64,000 nt of DNA, from the NCBI RefSeq assembly GCF_024139115.2, contig NC_085140.1:16933085-16997084 (forward strand), given 5' to 3'. Shown piece after piece: positions 10,455 to 21,969 of the stretch. Position numbers and translations under genes: made by a program. The stretch comes from Armigeres subalbatus (taxonomy: Eukaryota; Arthropoda; Insecta; Diptera; Culicidae). Position 1 is the stretch's first letter; each line of letters begins with the position of its first letter. Below the pieces are notes generated by a model, which made no database searches, had not been told where the DNA came from, and worked only from the letters and a program-made list of their open reading frames with translations.

Positions 10455-10618
10455 TAACTCAAATCTCGAACATGACTACTATTTCGAACAACTGGATTTA
10501 AATGACCATTTCATCATTATTCGCGTGGTTCTTTCCACGGAAAACCCATGGAATTTTGAATTCTAGGACGCTGAAAAGCCAGTGCTCGAAATATGAAACA
10601 TGTTCGGGATTTGAGTCG
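10455..10618. mobile_element. Small MITE with ~45-bp TIRs
   Basis: ACTCAAATCTCGAACATG at 10457 pairs with CATGTTCGGGATTTGAGT at 10599, and similarity extends inward through a TTTCGA motif to about 45 bp on each side. No coding sequence and no certain target duplication are seen. Confidence 0.65.
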
Positions 10619-10839
10619 AAATAGATTATTTTCAACATATTTTTGTTATGAAAATTTGAATAATAATCACAGAATATTTGAAACAGTTTCCTCCTAAACG
10701 AGAATTACAAAAATAGACAATTTATAAAATAAAAACTTATGAACCTATCTAATATTTTCAAATTTATTGGGTAAATTGAATCTTCATAGGAAACAGGAAG
10801 TTTTAACTTGTCTAATATCTGAGGAATAGCTTTAAAAAC

Positions 10840-11225
10840 TTGAATGGACGCAGTCTGTGATATATTCATCAGGAATTCATCCGGAAGCTCCTCCAGGAGT
10901 TCGTACTGGAATTCCTCCAAGAATTCATCTGGAAGATCGTTCAGGAATTCATCGGAAGGTTCTTCCAAGAATCCACTGGAAGTTCCTCCAGGTATTCCTC
11001 TGGGAATTTCCTCAGGAAATCTATAGAAGGCTCCTCAAATCACCGACAAATTCCTTCAAGAATACCTCCGAAAGTTTCTCCAGGAAATCTTTCTGAAGTT
11101 CTCCGGATGTTCCTCCAGAAATACCTTTGAAATTCCTTTAAGAACCACAGTGTTATTTTCTCTAGGAATTCCTCCGGAAGTTTCAGAAGTACAGAAATAC
11201 CTAGAAGCTGCTCCTTTAGAAATTC
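10840..11225. repeat. Degenerate GGAATTCCTCC array
   Basis: Many imperfect units of the form TCCTCCAGGAATTCATC occur with roughly 24-bp spacing. Open frames of Ser/Asn or Glu/Leu character come from the repeats. Related texture recurs at 33480-34530 and 36890-37060. Confidence 0.6.
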
Positions 11226-11229
11226 ACCT

Positions 11230-11626
11230 CCAAAAACTTTGAAACCAAATTCACTACCAACAGTAAAGACTGTATCACAATATCGCGCTGCGTGGAGATT
11301 TTTCTGGAAGAATAGCCGTCGAAATGTCTAGAAGTAAAACTTGGAGAGAAGAAAAGAAATCCAAAAATAAAAAAATAGTTATGGGTTTCTAGATAAGGAG
11401 GAAATGCTATTACATGAAAAGGATTTTCGAAAGGTTTTCAGAGGAGTTTGTGGATAACGGAGAAACTTAGAAGTTCCCATTGGAGCTTCTAGAAGGATTT
11501 AAAAGAGAATTCTTGAGCCCGAAAAGTTTCGACTTGTTTTGAACTTTCATATACTATGGATCCTGGATACACTAATATGTTTTTGGGAATCTTTTGAGTT
11601 TCAACCATTTATTTCTGAATAAGGTA
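11230..11626. other. No feature seen
   Basis: AT-rich sequence without a convincing open frame, RNA gene or repeat. Confidence 0.4.
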
Positions 11627-12857
11627 CAGTGGGGGGGCATTCAAATCAATGCGTTGAATAAGTGAAACATGAAATAATGAACCATTTTAACATGCGAGAG
11701 TAAAAGTTTATTAACCTTTCAAGTTTATCTTTTGCACAAGTTGTTTTGCGTGCCAATAAATACAAATATTTTTTTATGTTGTTTTCCATAACACATTCAA
11801 TTAGTGCATTGATAAGTTGGTTTTCTTTGTAGTTTTGAATTCCAGCCACAAAAATATTGATATGAACATCAAAAATTTTGAAAAAAATATTTTATTGCTT
11901 TGCCTGTTTTTTACCATGGGTGGGGCAAGTGAAAATTTTCCGACACTGAATGCCTTTCTTTATTTTTCCAAACACAAATAATTTTTATTAAGCGTATATA
12001 AACAAATGATATCAATTCGAACTCATTCTAAGGTTTTTGGTTATTACAGTGATACGTTGTAATACTAAATCAGGAACCCAAAGTGCCAAGCGTGTCAGTG
12101 TTTTAAATAATCCATGTTTGATAAATAATTCGTGAAAAAATGTTTTTTTTATATAGCTTAAATACAAGAATCACTACTATTGCAAATATATCAACAATTA
12201 TGATTTATTTTGTTGAAATTTATAAAATTTATTTATTTGTTAATGTAGACTCTTCTACTGAAATCATAAGTGGATTGTTAATGAAACACAATATGATTCC
12301 AGGTTTGATGAATATTTCAAAGATAATTTCTCTGCATTATCGCCAAGGTTCATTATCTTACTATAAACCTGCTATAAACCTGAAATAGAAAGTAGTATTA
12401 GACACAAATGGAGATGAAATATTAGATCTTAAAAAATTCAAGTAAAGGAAACATAAAAACATAAAAATTATTTAATGGATCCACTCTAAGGCCCTTTGAC
12501 TTTCATGAAGTGTCAAAAAGCATCACAAACAGATCACAGTTATGTTCTATTCAGTATAATTATCATTTGCATGAAATATATGATCAGAAAATGTGTTCTT
12601 ATATTGAAAAATCCTCTTTTAAAATCATTTTTTCACTTACCCCACATGTGGGGCAAGTGAAAAATTGAAACCGATTTTTTTGTGTTCCAAATATTTTGTA
12701 TCCTAAAAGTATTTTTCAAAGATCTTGTTCGCAGGCATATAAAGATTGGATAGATGATTCGTTATGTCATAAATATGATCATTTTCAATATTATATCCAA
12801 CTTTTATGACTTGATGAACATGAAATATACGATTTCCTTTGCCCACTTGCCCCACTG
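11627..12857. mobile_element. TA-flanked TIR element with CAGTGGGG ends
   Basis: It starts CAGTGGGGG and ends GCCCCACTG, with TA on each side (11625-11626 and 12858-12859). The motif GGGGCAAGTGAAAA recurs inside at about 11925 and 12645, the latter within a short palindrome (CCCCACATGTGGGG). It is 1231 bp, very AT-rich and has no recognisable transposase. An 82-codon frame at 12140-12388 is hydrophobic and resembles nothing I know. It looks like a non-autonomous Tc1/mariner-type element. Confidence 0.7.
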
Positions 12858-12859
12858 TA

Positions 12860-14580
12860 CCTTATGGTTGAATCGTAAAGTGCACATGATTAAGGGAATT
12901 CATTTCAGTACTTGTTCAATCTTTCCACCATTTAGGGGGGGACGCCCCCTGCCTTTCTCTGGCTAAGACCTTGCAAACTTCTACAGGAGAATGTTCAGAA
13001 TGTCCACGGAAAGTTTTTCGGAATTTCTGTTTATTAATTATCAAAATATACACAAAAAATTCTGCCAAATATGTTGGTAGAATCATCCATCGTTTACCCA
13101 AAATCTTAGATATTTACCCGGTGAAAAATGGTTCTCGAGAAAGGTGAATCAATCCGTAAACTCCTTAGACATTCAAGATTAAATTAATATTTGAGTTGAA
13201 TAGGATGACAATTCTAGAAAATGAGTTAATAAAATAATTAATAATAAAATAATTAATTATTGCTTACATTATGACCTCAACTGTAAGATCTTCTTCGCAC
13301 CTTACTCAATATTGATTCGAAAACGGTTGAGATCAAAATCTGCACAAATCCGGCAAGATACATTTAAAAAATGGAATTAAAAAGGAATGCCACTAAACAA
13401 GCTTTTCACTGAATTTGTCATGGACAAGATGAGATAATCATAAATAATCCTGGACTGAACTCATATTTGTATGCATTTTGTGTTTATCGCAACATTCAAA
13501 TAACTGGTTTGCAATTTTATGATAAAAAAGAACATCATCAATCGACAAAAAAAAGTTAACTGTGTCAACAACAATACTCAATGTGCCAAAATGAGATAAT
13601 CTTATTCACACCTTTTTAATGTCGTATTCCAAGGTTCAGTGCCGGTTGAAGAAAAAAAACAACAACCATCAAATGAAACCTGCCACAGCAACATGCCTAA
13701 CAAAGCAGGAGGCATAAAATATCAGCAACGCACCTGAGAAGATCCAAGAACCATTCCAAATTCGAGATGTTTGAGTTGAACGCGTGCGAAGAGGACAGTA
13801 AGAAGATTGACTGGAACCCAAACACTTAAAAATGGACCCGGGCTGTGTGGTGGTGGTATGTTCCGAATTCGAAATTAATCAGAACATCTCCGAAGAAAAC
13901 GGTTGGAAGCCTCTCGGGGTGCGGGATGCGAAACCGAGCTAGACTTAGAGGGACCACAACCGAACCGCATGTTTCTGCGCACACCTGAAAGGCAAATGAA
14001 TTCCCGCTCGTCCGTACCTCTAAAAGAGCAATAAAAAAGCGATATATGATTCGATCGTTATATTCAAAGTTATGGGATAAGACTAGAAAGATAAAACGGA
14101 AAGGTAGCAGCAAATTCGAAGAAGTAGAAGGAAAAATGATTATGCGAATCACAATGTGGAGTGGCTGGGAAAGGTTTCAGAGTATCTAACACATATGTTC
14201 CTGAGTGACGCGCTCGAAAGAAATCAGAGTACCTATGTTTTAGGCTACTGGTTCGATGAATTTCAATTCAGTGATGATAAAATGCTGTCTAGTATCTCGT
14301 ACTTGATTTAATTTACGAGTAACTGAAGACGTACTTACGAATGCGATAAAAACGTGTTTGTCGGGATGTTTGGTTGTTCCTTTCGAAGTCGGAACATGTA
14401 GTCCAAGAGGATGACTATCTATTGCTGAACATTTATCCACCACATATCGAGTCACATATTCAACATCAGTGTTATCTATGCCAATTGATTTATGATTCGG
14501 CATTGGACTAAAATTAGTCAGCATATGATATCATGACGTGGATATGTTTAAACTTTCCTTATCAGTGCTAATCGGGTAAA
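12860..14580. other. Unassigned AT-rich region
   Basis: I see no supported gene. 13740-14160 is more balanced in composition and has a 108-codon minus frame without a recognisable domain, possibly unique host DNA. 12916-13100 holds a G/C-rich patch (GGGGGGGACGCCCCC). Confidence 0.35.
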
Positions 14581-15330
14581 CCCGCTCATCATGGCAAGGA
14601 ACATCTGAGGGAAGAGGTAATCCAAAGGTCATTTGGCGGAAAGTCATCTGACCGAATTCAACGTTTGGGCGAAATGGTTATTAAGTCGAAAACGGTATGG
14701 CAGAGAACAACATACTGCCAAACAGGTAATTTGACCGAAAAAGCGGTTTGTTTTAACAGGTCTTTAGACCGAACAACTTTTTCGGCCGTTTGTTCATTTC
14801 GGCCAAATTACATTTTCAGTCCAATGGCTCTTTGTGTCGAACGTTCATTTCGGACAAATCGCAATTCTAGCCGAACTATTTTTTTTTCCGTACACTCATT
14901 TTCACCAAGTGGCACTTGCGGTCAGATGGGTTTCGGCCAAATGAATTTATCGGACAAACAACTTACCGCCTTGTGGCTTTCAGCCAGAAGTCCCTTTCCA
15001 TCGTCGAAAATTACTAGGCGGGAGAACATCAATTGTTCGAATGCCACATGGTTGAATAACACACTAGACCCAAAATCATCTACAGAACGTTTAACCGAAA
15101 GTGACGTAGCTTAGCCTAGCCTAGATTGACTGAACATGTCAAAGGTTCCTTCCCCCTTTATTGATCAGATGTGTTTCAGCAAATCCGAATGTGTAATTTA
15201 GCTAAACGACTCATACGGCTAAAAATGTGGTTTGCCAAACAGGTCATATGGCCAAAAATGTCGACCCGTTCGTCCGAATGGCCCTTTCATCCAAACGACC
15301 AATTCAGAGTTTATCTCGTTCTGTAAAATA
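14580..15330. repeat. Degenerate TTCGGCCAAAT / GGTCATTTGGCC array
   Basis: Irregular 15- to 25-bp spaced variants of TTTCGGCCAAATGACC occur in both orientations. The same texture resumes at 17150-17570, on the far side of the mariner element. The 149-codon frame at 14665-15114 is a by-product. Confidence 0.55.
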
Positions 15331-15500
15331 CCTTATAAACACTTTATTGTTGGTTGTGATTCAATTTCTCATCATACAATTTGGGGCAGCACCGACATTA
15401 GTAAGAGGACGAAGACCTTCTTGAGAGCATATCTTCGAATAACATCGATTTATGTAATAAAGGAGATCAACCTACATTTGTAACTATTAGACAGGAAGTA

Positions 15501-16791
15501 AAGCTCGATCCACTTAGTATTTGGCCGTTTCTTTTCAATTACTGCGGCGCCTCTGCTGGCCGTACCGAGAAGTAAAACATATCACATCGTTGCGGAAGGT
15601 TTGTTTAATTTATGGTAAAAGTTTCATCAGTATTGATGCTCACGTTCAAAAGTTATCGAAAATGGAACGCGAGAGATGGGAATAAATTTTGCACACTCAC
15701 GTTGGAAATCCAACATGGTCAGGAGGAATGATTTCAAAGTATCTAAAATTACCAAAATTGACTGTAAAAACTGTCAAACGTTATCGGAAAACACTATTGC
15801 TGGATCGCGTAGAACAATCGTAGAAGTGTAACATACGACTAGAAACTACAAGTGAAAGTCTGCAGAGCAGTTCGGAACCATTTTGGGGTTTCCTTGCGTG
15901 ATTTAGCGAAAAGGTTCACTGCGCCGTACAGCACTGCTCAAATAATCTGTCGGCCCGAAGGTTTCGAGTCGTATGATGTCAGTAAGCATACCAACAGGAC
16001 CCTGAAACAGATCCTGGTTGCCAAACATCGCGCAAGAATGCTGGTCGAGCAAGTTCTGACGAAATACAATTGATGTATTTTGATGGGCGATGAAATTAAT
16101 TTTAAAATTAACTTTCAATTCCCGGGACACAAGTTTTACCTTACCAAACGGAAGGGTAATGCCTCAGGAAAATTCAAATATGTCTATGCAGGCAAGATTG
16201 CTCACAAATTGATGGTATGTCAAAGCATCTGCAGTTGTGGAAAGAAAACTAAAGTTTCCATCACTGGAGCGACCATAAATGGGCAAATATACAAGGAGGA
16301 GTGTCTTCAGAAGCGATCTTTGCCATCCATTCAATCACACAACTGTCCGGTGTTGCATTGGCCTGACTTAACAAGCTGCCATTATAGACGGGATGTAATG
16401 GAATGATGTGACCCGAATGATAATGACGTTATTGAAAAAACTATCAACCCACCAAAATGCCCAAATTTTCATCCCAACGAAAAATATTAGGCAATTATCA
16501 TTGGGAAACTTGAGAAATGGTGCAACACAATCAGAAAACCATCTTATATGGAGAAGTGGTGTGAAAAAATGGCAGATTAAGTTGACCGCTCTACTGTGCA
16601 AAAAATAACGAGTGGTATTGAAAGAAAAGTCCGAGAATTCATCCGAAATGCTAATGAATAATTTTTCGATATTTTTTCCTTCAAAGTTTACTAAATTCCC
16701 TGTATAATAAAACCTGAACCACATTTTTATGTACTTTTTTGGCAAAGAAATGTCTAATTTCGTGCGGCCAAATACTAAGTGGATCAAGCTT
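15501..16791 (+). mobile_element. Full-length Tc1/mariner element, DD37E type
   Basis: The terminal repeats AAGCTCGATCCACTTAGTAT and the inverted AAGCTTGATCCACTTAGTAT continue into TTGGCCG, and TA is duplicated at 15499-15500 and 16792-16793. The length of 1291 bp is normal for Tc1/mariner. The transposase inside is broken. It landed in a degenerate TTCGGCC array that is visible on both sides. Confidence 0.92.
15664..16680 (+). pseudogene. DD37E mariner transposase, inactivated
   Basis: The coding remnant of the element at 15501-16791 would cut and paste the element at TA sites. The N-terminal helix-turn-helix part runs from about 15664 with stops. A 73-codon piece (15852-16073) and a 108-codon piece (16080-16406) follow in different frames. 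Catalytic context is visible: MGDEINFK for the first Asp, HWPDLTSCHY for the second, and NPPKCPNFHPNEKY for the Glu. Motif wording fits the mosquito ITmD37E group (family assignment from knowledge of its motifs). Several stops and shifts make it inactive. Confidence 0.85.
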
Positions 16792-17149
16792 TATTGGAGA
16801 ACAATCTGTAGTCCAATGCTTTCTACAAAAATGGAAAAGGATGGCGATACAGTCGAATTGGATTGCCTTCTTAAGACAATATAAACAGTTCATCACTCCA
16901 AACAAGAAAATTTCGAATAAATTGCTAAATCTGAAAATAGTTATTGGTAGTAAAGTTTATTGAAACGGTAATACCAGATTGGGGTACTTCGTATCAGTAG
17001 ACAATGGCAGTAACCCCACATGGTAACTCGCTGATCTGAGTAGATGCAACACTAATAAGGGATATACCACAATAGATCAACGGTCGTGGTTAAAATCCCA
17101 AAAAAAGACGGTCGATTCGATCAAACATCAGTTTCAGGAAAATTACTTA

Positions 17150-17570
17150 TTTATTCAAAAGACTTTTTCTGCAAAATGACCGAACGACACTTTCAGGTGT
17201 ATGTCCATTTGGCCCAAATGGATCTTTTTTGGCCAAATGACCTGTTCGGCCGGACGACGTTTTCGGCTGTACAGTGGTACACATTTGAATTATTTTGCCA
17301 CCCTCAGCAACATTTTTACCGAGATTGAAACATCCGAAATCTATTAGTTCCCTTACCGACATTTGAAACCATTGCCGAAATCTCAGCTGTGAGTTTCTCG
17401 GTAGTCGTAAAAAATAGCCGAATAGTTCAAGTTAATTTCGGCTAAATAACCTACGGTCAGATGAACTTTGGCGTAATAGCTTGTTCGATCAAGTGGCATA
17501 CTCGACCAAATAACTTTCGGCCTTTCGGCCTTCAGACAGGTAAATATCTTTCGACCGAATGACTTTCCTG
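17150..17570. repeat. TTCGGCCAAAT array, right part
   Basis: It continues the degenerate array seen at 14580-15330, with units such as TTTGGCCAAATGACCTG and CGGCCTTTCGGCC. 16800-17149 between it and the mariner is AT-rich without features. Confidence 0.5.
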
Positions 17571-17985
17571 TTCAAAAATTTGATTCCAACGAAAAATTCT
17601 GTGGATTTCCACGGGAAGTTCTTCTCAGGTCTCACGGATTTTTTTTCAATACTCGGCGTGAATAAATCAGCAGCATGGCAGATTTCAAACAGCGGTGCAC
17701 CGCTCAAAAAATGACGGCTGCGGTGTGATGCAAAAACTGTCGCAGGCGGCACACCTCTACTTTCAACCAATGTTGGTAAAATCCTTCAAATATCTTAACA
17801 TCGAGCCGTCATGCTCGAGCAAACTCGTTCGCTATTTTTAAGGAAAACATGACTTTTTCATGCCAAATCACATTGTTTCACCCATTTGTCGGAAAATCAT
17901 TTCGTTAGCATTAGCGTTGTTACAGTATGGTTCTTAGATTGGGCACTAGTGATACTCATTCCAATCTATATACATACATCTTACA

Positions 17986-18244
17986 TCTTCTTCTTCTATA
18001 TACATAAAAATGAATTTCTGTCTGTCTGAGCCTTATAGACTCGGAAACTACTGAACCGATCGGCGTGAAAATTTGTATGCAGAGGTTTTTGGGGCCGGGG
18101 AAGGTTCTTAAGATGGTTCGATACCCCTCCTCGCTTTGGAAAGCGGGGCTCCCATACAAATGAAACACCAAACTATTCATAACTCGAGATCTAATCAGAG
18201 AATAAATCAATTTTAGGCGAAACGAAGTTCGTCGGGTCTGCTAG
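17986..18244 (+). mobile_element. Helitron-like non-autonomous element
   Basis: It starts with TC after A (17985) and ends CTAG before T (18245). An ACGAA-G-TTCGT hairpin lies 12 bp upstream of CTAG, all hallmarks of Helitron termini. The 5' portion (ATAAAAATGAATTTCTGTCT, then a GAACCGAT motif) is the widespread insect Helitron-like type. There is no Rep/helicase. A related 5' sequence is at 37130-37320. Confidence 0.7.
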
Positions 18245-18249
18245 TCTAA

Positions 18250-18749
18250 GATAAAAATGAAATAAGCATGAGGATTACTACTCATGGCCACGCTTATTTT
18301 TACAGTTACTAGGAATAGGGAAGGAAACGTTGATGTATAACTTACCAAGCGAGAGGCCTCCGATTTGGCGACGCCCTCATAAGTTCTACGGAGTTGGTGG
18401 TTGGGTAGAAGAAGGTAGATCATGGAGGTCTGTCTCAACCTGGAAATTCGACACATAGAATATGATGTTTAAATGTTTCTAACTTAAAATGTTTCCCGAT
18501 GGTTGTCGAAAATTTTTAAACATATAACTGTTTTATTTATTGTTTGCTTTTTCAATGGTCATGATTTATTAAGTCAAATGATAATTAGTAAAAGATTATT
18601 TGTGCCTAACTTTCTGCTCAGTAAGCAAAACGAACCCTCTAGGGTCATCAAACACACAAAACGAACCATGTAGTATGAAGATAATTCGACATGGAAAATT
18701 TTGGCCTGAGTGGCCAGCCACAGAAGGAAGTTGGGAATTAACTTTCATC
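18250..18749. other. No feature seen
   Basis: AT-rich DNA with short open frames only. No motif is recognised. Confidence 0.35.
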
Positions 18750-18816
18750 TTCCTTTTTCCATTTCTTTTTCCTTCATTCTTTCTTTCTTTTTACTCCATC
18801 TTCATTTTTCTTTTTT
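18750..18816. repeat. Polypyrimidine tract, left part
   Basis: An almost pure C/T stretch that matches in texture the tract at 20562-20815. The element between appears to have split one tract. Confidence 0.6.
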
Positions 18817-18995
18817 CAAGGGTGATCGGTATTAGCCATTTTCGACAAATACCGGTATTTGGTGGAATCAATACCGATAAAATCGGTAAAATACCGGTTT
18901 TTGTGATAATTTCAAGTATCAAAAGAAATTGTTTTGATTTGGACTTTTGGATGAAAAACAATATTTGTTGACAAACTTTAAATGGAAAATATATT

Positions 18996-19269
18996 AAGCT
19001 CTTTTAGTGGAATGTATTAAACCGTCTAAGACGAATTAAGTACTGTCCATTTAATTCCACCAGTTAATTTTCGTTATCTTTGCAGATACGTATTTCGACC
19101 TCGACCTCGACTTGCGAGACTTGTCGAGTCAAGTACGAGACACTGAAGACGACCACACAGTTGTGATCGAAATACGTATCTGCAAAGATAACGAAAATTA
19201 ACTAGTGGAATTAAATGGAGAGTGCTTAATTCGTCTTAGACGGTTGAATACATTCCACTAAAAGAGCTT
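18996..19269. mobile_element. Long-arm palindromic MITE, family B copy 1
   Basis: Arms of about 120 bp begin AAGCTCTTTTAGTGGAATGT and include AGATACGTATTTCGACC. Other copies are at 20883-21150 and 24646-24873. It is non-coding and forms a near full-length hairpin. Confidence 0.85.
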
Positions 19270-19365
19270 TATATATTTTTCTGAGTATAAGATTGCTAAT
19301 GTCGTTCGTGTTCGCGTGACTAACATCTAGGTTACTTCGACCTGGCACCCAGAGTACCAGTACTA

Positions 19366-19510
19366 CACTGCCGTAATCTGAAAAAGTGACGTATACGCCA
19401 TTTTCCAAAAATGGTGTTAACGAGTACTACTCATCGAGCTCTTTAACAGTAAAATGGAAAACAGGCATGTTGTAAAATGGCTGTTACGTCACTTTTCCAG
19501 ATTACGGCAG
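19366..19510. mobile_element. TA-flanked 145-bp MITE
   Basis: CTGCCGTAATCTG at the left pairs with CAGATTACGGCAG at the right, with similarity through a GTGACGT motif to about 35 bp. TA is at 19364-19365 and 19511-19512. Confidence 0.8.
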
Positions 19511-19685
19511 TACAAGTGTCAAACCGATGTTGGTGATGAAACCAAGCATGCACTACAACATGATGCATTAAATATGTCCAATTGAAGCATGTTGGAGCAT
19601 AATTTGGCAAAATAATTCAAATGACTACAGCGCCACTAGTGTTCTAGTACTTATGCTTCTACTGTTTGGATCGTCTCTCTTGAAT

Positions 19686-20057
19686 TCATTCCTTAAAAGC
19701 ATCGAATAAGTGGCGGAAATTTCTATGGCTTAATTTGATCATTGTTCCAACATAAATTGGAGCGCCAAGCTTAAACTCATGGATCCGTTTGAATATAGAT
19801 AACATATTATTCCAGCGTGTCATGGCATTAGCCATCAATTCAAATTCTTCCGAATTGAGAACGGACATACCTATTTTTGCCGAAAATCGTAATTCACATG
19901 TCATCTCCGGAAAAGAACTAGTACCATTTTCATTGTAGAAAAAAGTCATTCGCAGTTTGACAGATGGCAGAATGATAAGATAAGATAAGAGAATGAAGCA
20001 ACAGATATGGTTAATGACGATGTAGATCGATCTTTGTTGTTGCAAGAACGTCGTCAA
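19686..20057 (-). CDS. Unrecognised 123-codon open frame
   Basis: An uninterrupted frame with a hydrophobic N-terminal segment (residues about 12-35, a possible membrane anchor or signal) and a mixed C-terminal half including ELRFSAKIGMSV. I do not recognise a family. It lies inside the CARGGTG-ended element between two palindromes, so it could be an exon-like fragment of that element or chance. No start context, splice site or neighbour supports expression. Confidence 0.25.
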   Translation of the reverse strand: MTTFLQQQRSIYIVINHICCFILLSYLIILPSVKLRMTFFYNENGTSSFPEMTCELRFSAKIGMSVLNSEEFELMANAMTRWNNMLSIFKRIHEFKLGAPIYVGTMIKLSHRNFRHLFDAFKE

Positions 20058-20100
20058 TGATGCTTACTTGAGCAAAGTTACGCATGCGCGCATTTAATTT

Positions 20101-20280
20101 TCGGGTACTTATTCAAAAGGACGTATGTGATTTTGTAAACAAAGGTTCAAACCTCGATTTGTCTAATCTGATAGCACTCCCACGCAAACCGGTTTGCGTG
20201 GGAGAGCCATCAGATTGGACAAATCGACGTTGGAATCTTTGTTTACAAAATCACATACGTCCTTTTGAATAAGTACCCGA
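20101..20280. mobile_element. 180-bp near-perfect palindrome
   Basis: The 90-bp arms, from TCGGGTACTTATTC to its complement, meet at the centre GCAAACC|GGTTTGC (20190/20191), with about seven mismatches by eye and no loop. A weaker match extends into AATTTT/AATTG outside. It is either a loop-less MITE or two head-to-head copies. Confidence 0.85.
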
Positions 20281-20561
20281 GAATTGTTGTATTTTTGCGC
20301 GATGAGTCTTTACTGCTTGTAACCGAATATTTTGTCCCATCTATGCTGGATTTCCTATTTATATAGGATAGATATCCGATTACAGGCAATTGAACTGATA
20401 CATGTATGAGAAAATTATTAAAGATTTTTAATACTGACAGCCAAATTTGAAATACCAAAAATACCGGTATTTTCCGTCTCTAATACCGGTATTTTTGGTA
20501 CTCAAAATTGGTCACTAATACCGGTATTACCGGTTTCGGTACTACCGGTTAGACCACCCTG

Positions 20562-20815
20562 CTCCTTCTAACTTTTTCTTCCTTCCTTCCTTCATCTTTT
20601 TAATTTTTTTCTTGTTTCTTCCTTTTTCATTGCTTTGCCTTTCATCTTCCCTTCTCCATCTCGCTTCTTCCATCTTCATTCTGTCTTACTACTCCTGTGA
20701 ACTTTTCATTTTTACTTCTCTCTTCTTAGTTCTTTCAATTCACTTCTCACTTCTCAATTCTTATTTCTCACTTCGCGCTTCACACTTTTCATTTCTCGCT
20801 TTACACACATGATAA
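20562..20815. repeat. Polypyrimidine tract, right part
   Basis: Dense CTTCCTTCCTTCC and ACTTCTCACTTCTCA variants, the complement of the GTGAGAA texture at 9715-10240. The serine/leucine-rich frame here is compositional. Confidence 0.6.
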
Positions 20816-20882
20816 TGAAACATATTTAAACCATTCGGCTGAACGACATTCGATCAAATTACCCCAAATCTTAATTTTGTCT

Positions 20883-21150
20883 CTTGTCATAAGACCGGTT
20901 TGTACAATCCCATTGAATTCCACCACTTAATTGTATCTTGACAGATACGTATTTCAACCTCAACAGTAAGGCCGTCTTCAGTGTCTCGTACTTAACTAGA
21001 CTACAAGGCACGACTCGAGTACGGGAGACAGAAGACGGTCTTACTGTTGAGGTCGAAATACGTATCTGTCAAGATACAATTAAGTGGTGGAATTCAATGG
21101 GATTGTACAAACTCGTCTTATGACAAGTGGAGACATTCCACTAAAAAGCA
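20883..21150. mobile_element. Long-arm palindromic MITE, family B copy 2
   Basis: Arms starting CTTGTCATAAGAC mirror each other for over 100 bp through GACAGATACGTATTTC. The right outer end keeps the family terminus CATTCCACTAAAAAG, while the left outer end lacks it, so it is end-truncated. Confidence 0.8.
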
Positions 21151-21344
21151 CAAAATAATTTTCTTAACTTAATTTTGTATTTTACGTGAAATGGGCATTG
21201 ATGGGCACAAATGGGCACTGCGAAAACCGCGAGGTCATCGTCGTTTGTAATAGCTAAACTAATTCACAATGTTGTGAAAACTCATATATGAATATGTACA
21301 TTATGTGGAAGATATTGATTTGAAAAATGTATTGGAGGTAACCA

Positions 21345-21395
21345 CTTTTCCTTCGATGGGACTCGAACCCACGACCCTCAGTTAATGAGAAGCGA
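21345..21395 (-). repeat. tRNA-like B-box remnant
   Basis: The minus strand carries GTCGTGGGTTCGAGTCCC, a Pol III B-box type sequence, but without a cloverleaf or A box. It is probably a SINE fragment, not a tRNA gene. Confidence 0.4.
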
Positions 21396-21559
21396 ATAAT
21401 GAAAATATGTATATGCTACTTAGAGTTACTTTGAGAAACATAATAAAGGTTTTGTTTAACTGTCATTCTACGCCTTTATTAGCTGGGAAAGTGCTATTCT
21501 ACGAAATGGAATAGGACAGCACTGCTCAAAGGAGAAAATGCTCTCTTAAAATGAACGCA

Positions 21560-21810
21560 TTCGCCCGGTTTAACGAAACTATGCTTTAATGACATTTCGT
21601 CGATTGACGTTTGGTCAAATGATACTTGGGCGAACGGACATTTGGTCGAAGGTACATTTAGTCGAAAGTATTTATCAGCATAATTCATCGTGGCCCATCT
21701 AGACGAAAAAACATCTGGTCATTTAGTCGAATGGACATAAAGTCGAAAGTGAGTTTCATCATAATGGATCAAGGCCCACTTAGTCGAAAGTTTTCATTTT
21801 TTTGAACTTT
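21560..21810. repeat. Degenerate TTTGGTCGAA array
   Basis: Irregular units such as GACATTTGGTCGAAGGTAC and CATTTAGTCGAATGGAC occur. Their style resembles the GTCGAAAGGACAAAA arrays near 45370 and 46012. Confidence 0.5.
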
Positions 21811-21969
21811 ATTATCGTGATTTTTTTATTTGCAGTCATGATGGGCAATCAGTATTTCTAATCAAGTGTTTCAAATTAAAACAAACGCAGTTCTTTTAAT
21901 CGAAAGGTCATTCAATTGAAATTTTTTAACGAGGTTTTAACAAAATAAAAGAAATAAATACAAATTATA

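Larger units (their letters stand above)
18817..20561. mobile_element. CARGGTG-ended TIR element hosting three palindromes
   Basis: It starts CAAGGGTGATC and ends GACCACCCTG. The subterminal regions are rich in TACCGGTATT in both orientations (18840-18900 and 20460-20550). Three later palindromic insertions sit inside (18996-19269, 19366-19510, 20101-20280). The ends recall hAT-type TIRs, but no clean 8-bp duplication can be read because the flanks are low-complexity pyrimidines. A 123-codon minus frame (19686-20057) is the only coding candidate. Confidence 0.6.

Noticed and set aside
12140..12388. 82-codon hydrophobic frame
   Set aside because: AT-driven open frame inside a non-autonomous element. 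No family resemblance.
14665..15114. 149-codon plus frame
   Set aside because: It falls within the degenerate TTCGGCC array and shows no domain.
18809..20569. 8-bp duplication for the CARGGTG-ended element
   Set aside because: TCTTTTTT and CTCCTTCT do not match. Similarity is only pyrimidine composition.
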